In this document: one piece after another, positions 12,562 to 22,859 of the stretch
Layout of the letters: every line of letters begins with the position of its first letter
Position numbering within the stretch: position 1 is the first letter of the stretch
From: Setaria digitata
Lineage: Eukaryota; Nematoda; Chromadorea; Rhabditida; Setariidae
Length of the DNA stretch: 36,271 bases
NCBI GenBank assembly: GCA_003640385.1
Contig: RCAB01000577.1
Location: 1-36,271, forward strand
Direction: 5' to 3'
Made by a program: the position numbers and the translations under genes
The notes under the pieces: model-generated
Seen by the model: the letters and a program-made list of their open reading frames with translations, nothing else
What the model was told of the DNA's origin: nothing
Database searches by the model: none

Positions 12562-13343
12562 TTGACATCTCTATTGCTCATCAATTACCTATCATCAATA
12601 ACTAGTAGCCAAATAATTTTCTTCTTTTTCGCCTTCATTACTCTGCTAATTCAAATACCTTTGTCGTTAGATTTTTCAAATTTGCAACTGAGGCTTCTTG
12701 AAACGAAAAGTTACGTGATGGTCGAGATTATGAATTCGTCTCAAGAGCAAAAGACTGAAGAGTTTAAATATGAGAAATGCTTGAAGTGCGTAGGAAACTC
12801 CACGTAGTGTTTCATGGTCAGCTGCGTATTGATGATGCGACAATCCGTCGAATTACTCGTCAAATAGACGCAGTAAACAGACGTGTTATGGCAGTCATCT
12901 GGAGGATAACGCGGCATTCGAGATACGTGCCCTTCTCTGAAGCTGTTAGATCAGTTCATTTTTGTAACATTAAGATTTCCAATTTCTCCAACAATCATGT
13001 GGTGTTCAATATTTTCTACTGGAAAACTAGATGAGCGAGGTCCTGGCGAAGATCATTTTATTTAGAACAATCTATTATTATTGCTTCAAGTCACAGAAAA
13101 CATATCTTCAATTTACTTTACAAGAATTTAGATTAAACTTTGAGAACAACCCATGTCACCTTCAATTTATACGTACTTCAACCCATGCAACGTCGAATCA
13201 GCGTTCAGCTATTGTGCAAGGAGTTAAAAAACTCAACTTCAGACTCTGAAGTTGAGCTTCAGATCAAAAACTATCGTTGCGTAAACAATATTATTGCGAA
13301 GCAAGTAATTTCTGAAACTTCGGAATATATCAAATTAATTTAA
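12562..13343 (+). other. doubtful coding patch
   Basis: Several plus-strand frames overlap here: 12562-12807, 12777-13034 (basic, e.g. LRIDDATIRRITRQIDAVNR), 13031-13249 and 13140-13343. Base composition at 12780-12950 is less AT-rich than its surroundings. Short alternative frames with coding-like composition also occur. I could not build a model with matched splice phases and see no domain. This could be an unrecognised small gene, a decayed gene copy or chance. Confidence 0.2.
13232..13256. repeat. 25-base perfect palindrome
   Basis: CTCAACTTCAGA (13232-13243) and TCTGAAGTTGAG (13245-13256) are exact reverse complements separated by one C. In DNA this can form a cruciform or bind a dimeric factor. 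In RNA only a shorter stem with a minimal loop could form. It lies inside the doubtful 13140-13343 frame. Confidence 0.85.
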
Positions 13344-15300
13344 TATAAAACCTTGTAAGTGACACTTGCACACCATAGATTATTTTGTCTTTCGTTTCAT
13401 TTCTTATTTCTTCCAATCACTTTAAAATTACATTTGAAACTTGCACTTCTGTATGTTACAATCTACTGAGCACGCCAATCCCGAATTACATATAAACATT
13501 TATTTCAATGAGAATTTCGCGAGTCATTCTGCCCTTCAAAATGTAAATGAACTATTTAAAACTACTATTTGAATATGAATAGAGAGATATATGAAGCTAT
13601 TACTAAAATGATATTTCTAATTAACTTTTTTTGAAGTTATTTCAAAATTATATTTCCCGACTTCAATTATTATTGAAGAGCTCGAATTGCTAGATGAATT
13701 CTACACTTTTTGCTGCAGTAATTGAAAAAGCGTATTCAGTTATTTATTCAACACTCTAAATTGATTATGCTTTCAGTGCTGTTAGAAATATAACAAAATT
13801 ATTACTCACGCCTTATGGGGGGGACATAAGTCGCCCCAAATATGATGAGAAAATCTGTCTTAGCATCATTCTTTGATTTTAAATTTCTCCTAAACAATGA
13901 GGAAACATTCAGTAATTTAACCTGCAAATAAATAGTTAATTAGTGTGATTTTAAAACAGCCATATTCTTCGACTGCTAACAACAAGCTGCTGTTTTAAAT
14001 TTAACTACCAAGGATTTTCAAATGAATGAAAATTTCTGAACTAATTTTAGCAAAAACAAAGATCCTAACAAGGCAGTCACAAAATTGGGAGATTCACTGT
14101 TTTGTTACAGACTGAAACCGTTTACACGAGAACAGTAACACATTCGTGACTAATAAGAAGCCATAGTTATAGTTGTGAGTGATGACACAGTAATTAATAA
14201 TAATTAGTGAACGGAAAGTAATAAAGGTTAACGGAATTGCCGATATTTTTCACTAAACAAATATTTGTCACTGGAAATTATGGAGAGTAGATGATAGACT
14301 TCCGATCACAGCTTTGATTTGCAGATAGTTGTTATTTTAGTTAAAATACTGAACACCAATTAATAGGTAGTGTCTCCGATTAGATTGTTCTTATTAAGTG
14401 GAACTGCCGTGCAATGAATTAACCTATGTTATTCGAAAGGCAGTCATCGGACTTGCAATTTTAACTGAACAGACGCAACAAACACAGGAGATCATTTGTC
14501 ATCCAGAACTTTGATTTCAACTCTGCATGAGAAATATTGAGTCATACAGTGAAATCCCTGAAATAAAATGCCTCCTTGAAAGCAATGCTTAAAAAAAAAA
14601 AAAAAAAATTAGGTAGTAGCGCCAGCACCTCGTCGGGACTGCTTCTCAAATGTCTATTTCTTTTCCAATTTCTTGTGAAACAAAGCAATATAAAGTGAGA
14701 AGTTTGATGATTTTGAAAATTCAGCACTTCATAGCAACAGAAAAAAAGGATGGATTTTTCCCTCCCATGGAGCTTAAATATTCTTTTTCTTTGCTTCAAG
14801 CTAATTCTTCACATTCAACCGCATGCAACCAACTTCTGTTTTTATCTCTTTCATCTGAAAAAAAATGAGAGAAAGATATTTCTCACTTCATTTTGGTTAC
14901 AAATTAGCAATGGAAAGATGTATGAGAAAGCGGCAATGGCACCTTACAATTCTTCCAGTAGTAACAGAAGTGACAGGATAACACGGCGGCTATGTACTAC
15001 AAAAATCCTTTTCAGTTGGAGGTGCCTTCATAGCAGAGTTGAAGTACTTCAGTTGTCTTCTTGTCTTTACTTTCAGTTCTGAATTTCACTTCCTTTTAAC
15101 TTTCGCGAACAAATCACCTAGATATGGAGTGTAAATGAGGATGTTAGAAACCGCCAGTCACTGAAGTACCCCTTAGTTTGTACTAATCAAATTAATGCAC
15201 TTATCTGCTTATGCTTCCCTTTCCTCTTTTCTTCCTTCATTCCTAATCAATTTTAAATTTGATTCTTTCCGGGATCAACAAGAAAACTGCTGCATGGAAA
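13344..15300. other. AT-rich intergenic stretch
   Basis: No supported gene. It contains a G-run hairpin at 13818-13837 and a poly(A) run near 14589-14607. The frames around 14542-15082 lie on both strands, are phenylalanine/lysine-rich and look like chance frames in AT-rich DNA. Confidence 0.5.
13818..13837. repeat. short G/C hairpin in AT-rich DNA
   Basis: GGGGGGAC (13818-13825) pairs with GTCGCCCC (13830-13837) at seven of eight positions around the loop ATAA. It follows directly on a run of seven G that begins at 13817, which is rare in this AT-rich neighbourhood. Confidence 0.6.
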
Positions 15301-15780
15301 GACTGACCTGATGCTGCTCCGCCACTCTATCGCAGACCAAGACTGCACTACATTCATCCTGCTTCCCACCGTACGTCTCTGAGACTAAGCCACAGACTCC
15401 CCTGTCACACTTTGTCCATCGAAGTAAAATAAAATTCATCAAACTATACCCATTTCACTTCATATTTTCTGCCACACTACCGTTGTCACCTCACAATTCT
15501 CGACTGTTCAACTGGCAAATGGCAATCTCCACAGTACTGCCAATCCAATAGCTCACTTTCATTCTTACGATAATGAAGGACCGGTATTTCCTGATTTGAT
15601 TCACCTGGGATGGGAAGTAGGATCGCTTTAGCACATGTGCCACCTCATGTGTCGAAGGATAGATGAAGAAACCAGAAGTACCATGACACATGCCCTCCCG
15701 TAATGTCCGACATCATTCCAGAAAATGTAATTCTGAAAATCCATGCTGAACACTATCTACTGCTGTATCATTGCCTTCAA

Positions 15781-15788
15781 TGACGTCA
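15781..15788. promoter_or_regulatory. perfect CRE octamer
   Basis: TGACGTCA, the full palindromic cAMP-response element bound by CREB/ATF-type bZIP dimers, lies about 2.9 kb upstream of the kinase ATG. Function is inferred from the motif only. Confidence 0.4.
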
Positions 15789-16087
15789 CGGTCAGTAGCA
15801 TGAACTTTCACAAACTTCTCAGTCAAAAAAGGCCACATTCCATTATCCGAAACGATTCCAGTGCTTTGCACTGTCCTTCGGCCTCTTCTCCGTCTCGCCA
15901 GTAGTTCTTCCTCCTATTTTCATCATTTTCGTCCCCCGTTCCGTTTCTCGTACGTTATCCCCGTCTCTTGTCCCTTACTCGTATGTTCTTACTGCTCGCA
16001 TGACTGGAATACTGGAAGGCAATTCCGTGCTGCTTCTTCACTCATTTAGAACCAGATCTGCCGGATCGATAGCTCAACTTCCGGTTA

Positions 16088-16477
16088 ATGCCAAGTCAAA
16101 ACGATGTTGTTACTCTTAGAAAATCACTTCTTTGCCTAAAAGCTGCTGAAATTTACTATCCAGTGAAGTTGCAGTCAAAATCATTACTTACAAGGCAAGA
16201 TCAGTGCAGACGGTCGGCAAGGATGCGTGATGGTGCAGACCGTATCGAAAGTGTTGAGTTCACGACCACAAGCAGGTGCTGCAGTGTAATAGTGCATCAC
16301 GCAGCGGACACATCTCGTTCACGTGCTCTACTCGTGCCATCCGACACATCTCACTGCACCTTGGCTCCATTCCAACCCACACACAATAGCACCTCTCTGG
16401 CACGCACTATTTCTTTCAGACGTCGCGGAGTGGCACGCGAAATAGAGACTATGTCTGGATACGTAGCAAACGTGTAA
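16088..16477 (+). other. 129-codon open frame, probably chance
   Basis: An uninterrupted frame (first residues MPSQNDVVTLRKSLLCLK) in the GC-richer region upstream of the kinase. It is Arg/Ser/Thr-rich with no domain, signal peptide or membrane segment. Stop codons are rarer in this base composition, and overlapping frames exist on the other strand nearby. It could be a non-conserved upstream frame; I give it little weight as a protein. Confidence 0.15.
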
Positions 16478-16987
16478 ATGACAGCAAACACGATTACAAT
16501 GACGCTGCCATGTTTGGCGTGTTTGTTGGAGTTCTTTTCAAAGTGAAAATTCACAAACACTTAACTACGAGGAACTTGGCCCGAGGCCAAGGCGGGAGAA
16601 CTAGGCAATGTCTGGAATGTGCATGTTTGTTTGTCTGTGTGTCTGCCCGTCTGTCTGTCGGAACGACAGATGGATGTAAAGAAGTGAATGAGCAACTGGC
16701 TATTGAGAGACGGACAGACATGACATCGACTGGAACGAGACGGGACGGAAGAGACGGCGACGGACAACTGGGCCGACGGAGTGACGGGCAGTCAGCGAAC
16801 GGACTGTCTCTGCCGTGTTCCATGCTCGCTCGTTTCCCATTCTGCTAGCTCGCATGCATCATCCTCCTCACTTTCAAAATACCATCATCACATCACAGTA
16901 TGCCTGCCTCACGTCACCCCTGCGTAGTCCGGATTCATATCTGACACGTTATTCCTCTTCCCTGTCTCACCTTTACCCCTGTGACAG

Positions 16988-17030
16988 CCACTTACAAGTC
17001 ACGTCTTACGTGTGACGTCATCGTAAGTGG
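16988..17030. promoter_or_regulatory. nested inverted repeat containing a CRE
   Basis: Outer arms CCACTTAC (16988-16995) and GTAAGTGG (17023-17030) are exact reverse complements. Within them lie an inner GTCAC/GTGAC pair and the perfect CRE TGACGTCA at 17013-17020. CACGT and ACGTG half-sites also pair across a three-base centre. The arrangement suggests a compact bZIP/bHLH-type control element or a cruciform-forming site upstream of the kinase gene. Confidence 0.4.
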
Positions 17031-17678
17031 AACGTCTGAGCAGATGTTTCCATTCATGAAGCACTAGGGTAGCTTTTGGAAGTTTTCCAGCATGTCATGC
17101 ATACCTGTCCCCTCTCTCTGCTCGTCTGTCTCCCCTCTTGAGATTGTATAGAAATTTTCTGAAGTTATTGTTAATAGGGTGGAATGGAATCGGATGGTTT
17201 GCTTGTGCAGAACAAAATAAGAGAGAGTGAGGCGGTGCGGGGGAGTGAGCTTAGAGAGCGGGGGAGCGGCAGGGGAGAGTGAATGTAAGCAGACAGGTGC
17301 GTGGTTGTTGACCGAGTTAGGTTAAAGCTTGCTGTGCTAAGCAGACCCACTCCCCCTTCTGCACTGGGAAATCCCAACCAGAAATGGTCGACTGGGTCAG
17401 GTGGCACAGGAGTAGGAGTGTAGTGTATTGATTGTTACTGGTATCACCGGATTATTCCCGAAGTACTATCTCGAGAGTACACCTCCAATTTCGCCTCTCC
17501 ATCATCCTCATTGCTGTTACTGTCATTGCAATTTATTAATAGAAAGGAAGTGAAAAGTGTGTATGCGTGTGTCGTTAACCCTTTCTGTTTGAAGTTAGTC
17601 GTCCTCAACTTCCGGTGCAAGTAGGAGTGGAAAGTCGAGAGTCGGGAATCGGCCAACAGTTCCGTATAGGTGTAGGTA

Positions 17679-17702
17679 GCTGCTGCTGCTGCTGCTGCTG
17701 CT
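17679..17702. repeat. (GCT)8 microsatellite
   Basis: Eight uninterrupted GCT units in the presumed upstream/5' UTR region of the kinase gene. Likely length-polymorphic. Confidence 0.9.
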
Positions 17703-18646
17703 TCCTTATCTTTTTATTTTTATGCTTGGCTAGGAGGAACCAACCGCTTCACTCGTCTGCATATTTCTTCTCCGCTCTCCCACCTCTGAGGAAACGAAAG
17801 AGGTAGTAGGCCGTCTTTCCGCAGGGGACGGCAGTAGCGGCAGTAGTAATTGCCTCATTTTTTGATTTTGCTGTAACAGTTACACAGAGGAGAGGGTAAG
17901 GTCATGGAGCGTGAACTACAGCTTCAGTTTGTTCTGGATGAGAAGAGAACTCATCCAGGATGTTCGGAGGAGGTCAGTTTGGGTTTCTGCCAAACACTTC
18001 TCTTGCCACCCAAAAAGGAGATGGAGATGGATAAGTTGTGGTGTATTCTGCTTTCTGCTCTTTCCACTCCTGTCCCTTCCCCGCCATCTCATTCGAATAG
18101 CTGTTCTGGCTTAACCTCAAACATCTCGCTGTCCTGCAGACACTGTTCATTCGTTGGATGTCAGTTTAATATTTCTCTTGTGGTACTAGTAAAAGTATAT
18201 CTTACTGCTGCTAACATGCCTCTTTTTTACTCTTGGTAAGAATAAATCTTGTTGTTACAGACGTGCTACTCTTATCCCTGTTGTTAAAATACCACTTTGA
18301 ACTAGATTTCATTGTTTCTCCTGCTCATCACGGTATTTTTCTTTAATGATGGGATTGCTCAACTAATTCTACTCATTAGTGATCGCTTCTGTAAAATTGG
18401 GTTAATTCAGTTATGTCGTGTATATTTCTATGTTAAAGTATATGCAAAGAGAGAAAAGCAAGCCACTGTATGATAATGGCACTTCCGGCATCCTCGCCCT
18501 CAATTTCCTCTAACATTGCCAACATTCTAATTAAACACGACGTGTATTAACATTTCAGATTGTTAATTTATACCTTCATTTCTTCGAAGTGGTAGATTTG
18601 CAAGTTAACATTTCTGAAACTTAATAATCACGAACACCGAATTGAA

Positions 18647-20727
18647 ATGTTGACAAACACTCATAAAATAACGCTTGGAAATCGCGGAACGACGACAACA
18701 CCATCGTCATCATCTTGTGCTGACAGTAGACATGGTAGGGTATTTATCATTTTATGCATATTTCCCTCTGTTTATCTCTTTCCACTTGGGTGCACGTTGA
18801 TGTTAAAATTTCACAAGAAACAAAATATAATTGTTAACTTAATATGCTTCTATATGTATATGCATATGCATCATAGCATGAGCATATGTTGAATAAGTCC
18901 CTGAAGAATGCATACCATAGGCTCAATCTTGTAGCTTGAGTAAAACTCAGTAATTAGATAAACCAGTAGTCAACAGGTATGATATGGCGCTTCATTTATA
19001 GGAGCTCAGTAAGCGATCATTATTGAACTTATTTACAAATTTTCTGTTTTTACTAATTCTACTCAATCGATTTTGAGGAGGCTTTTGATTCGGACACATT
19101 ATTTTTAAGGGCATGATTATGCAAGTTTCAAGAAGCAGTACAAGCTTGGACCCGAATTAGGACGCGGTGGCTTTGGAACAGTCTATTCCGGGTTTCGTGT
19201 GATTGATGGTTTACCAGTGGCAGTAAAGTATGTATCAAGGAATAATGTTGTCGGTTGGAAGAAGGTATATAATTTTCTTATGTGAGATATTTCTTGAAGT
19301 GAGTTTGGCCTTATTTAAGAAAGCTATATTCGCAATTTCTCATGATCTTTTTTGAGAGAGAAAACAAGCTGTTTCATCGACAAAGTCTATGTCTTGTAGG
19401 TTCCTGGTATTGGCAAAGAATTACCTGTAGAGATAGTCCTTTTGATGGAATGTAACAATATATTCGGTGTTATTCAAATGTATGATTGGTTTGAACGATC
19501 AGATGGATTTCTGATCGTAATGGAGCGGCCGTCACCATGCCAGGACTTGTTTGATTACATATCGGAACATGGAGCATTAGATGAAAAAATTGCACGTACT
19601 TTTTTCAAACAGGTAAATAATATGCGAGCGATCATTTTTATGCAAAATTGACGAGATTGCAGTTTTTGGTCGACAGAACTTCCTTTTTTTTTTTTTTTTT
19701 AATTTTTTTTTTTTTTTTGAAGGTTGTGGATACTGTAACAGCTTGCGTAGATGTAAACGTTGTGCATCGGGATATTAAGGACGAGAATTTGGTTGTGGAC
19801 TTGAAAACCGGACATTTGAAATTGGTCGATTTCGGATCTGGTGCATTCTGTAAAGCGAAGGGTGAAAAATTCACTGATTTCGAAGGTGATTTTTCTTTTC
19901 TATTTAATCCTTATGACTAAATCTTGTTATGCAGTTTGCATATATTCAAAGCTTATATAACAGGGACACGAGTGTATAGTCCACCTGAGTGGATCCTGCG
20001 TTCCGAGTATGATAGCTGTAAGGCAACCGTATGGTCGTTAGGGATTTTGCTGTATGATATGGTTTGTGGCGACATACCATTCCATCGCGATGAAGACATT
20101 GTTTGTCGAGGACCATTAGTATGGCGACGACATATTTCAAAATGTTCGTTTGTTTTACCTGTTTCACTTTTTTGCTACCATTATTCATTAAATTCTTGCA
20201 CTTGAATGTCGACAATTATACAAAATATATTGATGCATATCAAATCGTCAATTTTAGCCTGCAAAAACCTGATTACGAAATGCCTGAAATATGATCCAGA
20301 TGAGCGCTGTGACTTGGAATATATACGACATCATCCATGGTTGTTCGAAGGTGACACATCGCTTCCATTACCTATATCAGAGTTGAATACAGGTCGCTAT
20401 AAATTAGGGAGCGTACCAGCAAAATTGGTAACACACGCAGACCAACATCCATCCTTGCGCTACGCTGTACCAAATGCTGGCGCTAGTGAATCACATTTGA
20501 GTGCTTTTGTTTACTTGTCATCGCAAAATGGTCCCGCCATTATTGGTAATAAAACGTCGCTGATAGCCATGGAAGGCCGTAACCGGCATCATTCACCTGT
20601 CTTCCGGTCTTTTGTTGGTGGTTATTCTGGCAACCTGTCAGTTTCATCAAGCTGTTCAAGTGTGAGCTCAGGATATTGTACCACCTCCTCACCACCGACA
20701 GGTTCGCTTATGTTGGGTAGTTATTAA
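18647..20727 (+). CDS. PIM: PIM-family serine/threonine kinase (prk-1/prk-2 type)
   Basis: Exons 18647-18734, 19110-19264, 19400-19612, 19723-19885, 19964-20143 and 20258-20727 join in phase to 1269 bases, 422 residues plus stop. The start is the ATG opening a short Thr/Ser-rich leader. Kinase features: glycine loop GRGGFGTVY (residues 47-55), AVK lysine K69, helix-C glutamate about E92, hinge ERPSP (123-127), catalytic loop HRDIKDEN (167-174), DFG (188-190), then [10 protein letters not shown], whose PPE replaces the usual APE. The proline-containing hinge and the [18 protein letters not shown] block are hallmarks of PIM kinases, which are generally constitutively active and controlled by expression level. 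The last roughly 100 residues after the kinase fold are Ser/Gly-rich and not conserved to my knowledge. The C. elegans relatives are prk-1 and prk-2; I cannot say which is closer. The acceptor of exon 4 follows an unusually long T tract (about 19685-19718). Confidence 0.95.
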
Positions 20728-21240
20728 GTGTCTTGTCGTTTTACAAATAGTAACATCATATGTAGAGTGTGAGGGAAGTTTCACTTTTATCTTGCTACAC
20801 TTTCTTCTTTTAACTTATTGATTTCATTCTCTTGTTTTGTTATGCCTGTATTTATATGTTATTTCGTGAATGCTACTGTCATTGTTCTGTACAAATCATT
20901 GCGTGCTCCTGTCACTACCGCTAATACTCACCATTCATTGTGTTTTACGAGGAGATAATCAGCGTAGCCTTCTCTTCGGGATGTATTATTTCTTAAATTT
21001 TTAATAGCTGGAATCGTTGAGTAATTTTTCCAAAAGTCGAAAAATCATAAAAATTTTCGTACGCTTTTCAAAATTTCGCTTTAGTATGTGATTTCAAAAT
21101 TTGAACTAGGATTTGTGAAAATGGATTAGCACTTATTATTGATCGGCAGACTTGGAAAATGAGAGTACTGAAAAGGCTCAACAATTTCGAAATTCTTAAT
21201 ACTTTTTATACTATTTGCATGCAGTGAAAAATGGAAAATG

Positions 21241-21246
21241 AATAAA
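21241..21246 (+). terminator. candidate poly(A) signal of the kinase gene
   Basis: First canonical AATAAA downstream of the kinase stop codon (514 bases). A second lies at 21575. Usage cannot be told from sequence. Confidence 0.35.
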
Positions 21247-22800
21247 CAGTGAAAAATGTTGCTAACCTAAGCATCGAACCTGACTAAGTTGGAAGAAATG
21301 AACAAGTCTTTGAAGGTAGTGCGTTACAGTGATTGGCAAGTGATCTCTTAATCTGCTGGATTTCAATGATGCGCTATAGTATGGTTTCGCCAAATGGACT
21401 GCAGTAAAGATAATTTAATGGGAAAAGTTGTAATGTGAAATCACGATGTGTAACTGGATGCGAATTGAGCTAACACTTCTACGTATTTACTGGTTCAGAT
21501 CATACAGTTCAGTTCATCTACGTCAAAAAATATCGGTGACTTATGCGCACTATTCAGGTGCTGTATAACTTATGAATAAAACGACGGTTTATTTTATGCA
21601 AAACGAACAATTTTAACAGCAAAATATGCACTGAAACACAATGAGAAGTATAACGTTATCACAATAGATATCAGACAGCCGGACGTTTCCTACAAAGAGA
21701 CCAGTCGAAGAAGTCATCTGAAATAGCTTCGGACTTTGCAGCGGAATTTCAGATGCACATGTAAAGTGAGAAGAAAGAAAGGGATGGAAGTATCGAAAAG
21801 AGAATAAGTTCACATTGGAATAAATGAATATCAAAGCATACCGTGCTGCGATCATCATCCAGCTGGCATTGGTGGTAGTATACACTGCAAGAATGCAAAC
21901 ATCCTGCAGTTTCCAGCAACGGCCAGGATGGAATGAGTGGCTCAGAAGCGCAGAAGAATAGCGCGCACGTCAGTGACGCACTGAATCTGAACTTGCTTCT
22001 GTGAATCTACTTCCGACTGGTCTCGTCCTACAGCTCTTCACCACCATGTCTCTGTCACAGTCGCCTGTAGAGGTCATTTAAAAATGGTTTCAGCATTTCC
22101 ACCATTCACCCGACAAACTCAAACTTTAAGCGTTCAACTGTGTCACCCTCACATTCAAATCTTCTGTCTCGCTCCGGTGATGACTTGGTTGCAAGCGAGC
22201 ACACTACACCTAAGTACTAGTCCTACCTCACATCGTACAATCCATTACATTGAATTTTGAACTCAACGAATGTAACCACTATTACAGACGACACTTTTAG
22301 AAGTGTCAACAAACTTCGACACCCTTCGCGAGGTCAAAAGTTTGCATTTCGCGTCCACCGTGAAAAGAAGACGACGGACGAGGAGTGAGATGCATTGCAG
22401 CTAGACGTGGAGTTCGAGTGGGGGTTGTCGTTGGTTTGTGAGAGTTTGAAGACTGGAGACTTTCCAGATGAGTGGTTAAGATGGAGAAGGCTATTGCTTG
22501 TAGACACATTTTACCGGTTGTGTCTGGAAGATTTGGAGGATAAACATTGAATATCGACTCTCGATTTCGAAGGTATGAGGCATATTTTCATTAACATAGC
22601 GTTAATTGGACTGTAGATTGTGGTTGTTCGAGGAGTATGCAGGGAGGTTCAGTGTTTTTGTTATTTGTCATACGATTTAGTTAGAAAATAATCCCTATCG
22701 TGATTTCATCCATTCCACCCAGATTTCTATTTTTATCGTTACATTTAAACTGGTATCATATTTTAAGAATAAATGCTGCAGGAATAAATTTCATATTCAG

Positions 22801-22812
22801 GGGGTGATTCAG
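22801..22812 (+). promoter_or_regulatory. 5' UTR or spliced-leader acceptor
   Basis: The sequence GGTGATTCAG ends 48 bases before the ATG of the DHHC gene. It may be the end of a 5' UTR intron starting near 22572 or a trans-splice acceptor, common in nematodes. The frame upstream of the ATG contains no other start. Confidence 0.35.
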
Positions 22813-22859
22813 GTCACACAGAGTCTTCTGTCATTAAGAACTGTGTCACATATTGGTAC

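Larger units (their letters stand above)
15301..18646 (+). promoter_or_regulatory. GC-richer upstream region of the PIM kinase gene
   Basis: Compared with its surroundings this stretch is less AT-rich and contains more CpG, CT-rich and GA-rich runs: TCTG repeats near 16630-16660 and G/A-rich sequence near 17220-17280. Two perfect CRE octamers (15781-15788, 17013-17020) lie in it. A TTTCAG acceptor at 18553-18558, 88 bases before the kinase ATG, suggests a 5' UTR intron or a spliced-leader acceptor. I infer promoter and 5' UTR sequence. The transcription start cannot be placed. Confidence 0.4.
20728..22859 (+). other. kinase 3' region and upstream region of the DHHC gene
   Basis: No coding frame is supported. 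AATAAA occurs at 21241-21246 and again at 21575-21580, candidate polyadenylation signals for the kinase gene 0.5 and 0.85 kb after its stop. A GC-richer stretch at about 21900-22560 resembles a promoter. It is followed by a plausible 5' UTR donor (CGAAG|GTATGA at 22572), and an acceptor ends at 22812 just before the next gene. Confidence 0.4.

Noticed and set aside
14542..15082. Frames on both strands around 14.5-15.1 kb
   Set aside because: Low-complexity Phe/Lys-rich translations, adjacent poly(A) run, no splice structure.
16510..16848. Overlapping frames on both strands in GC-richer DNA
   Set aside because: Repetitive TCTG/GACA sequence gives Arg/Ser-rich translations on both strands; typical of promoter DNA rather than a gene.
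19938..20215. Minus frame opposite kinase exon 5
   Set aside because: Shadow of the well-supported kinase exon on the plus strand.
22306..22509. 67-codon minus frame near the DHHC promoter
   Set aside because: Antisense frame in a GC-richer promoter-like stretch without partner exons.
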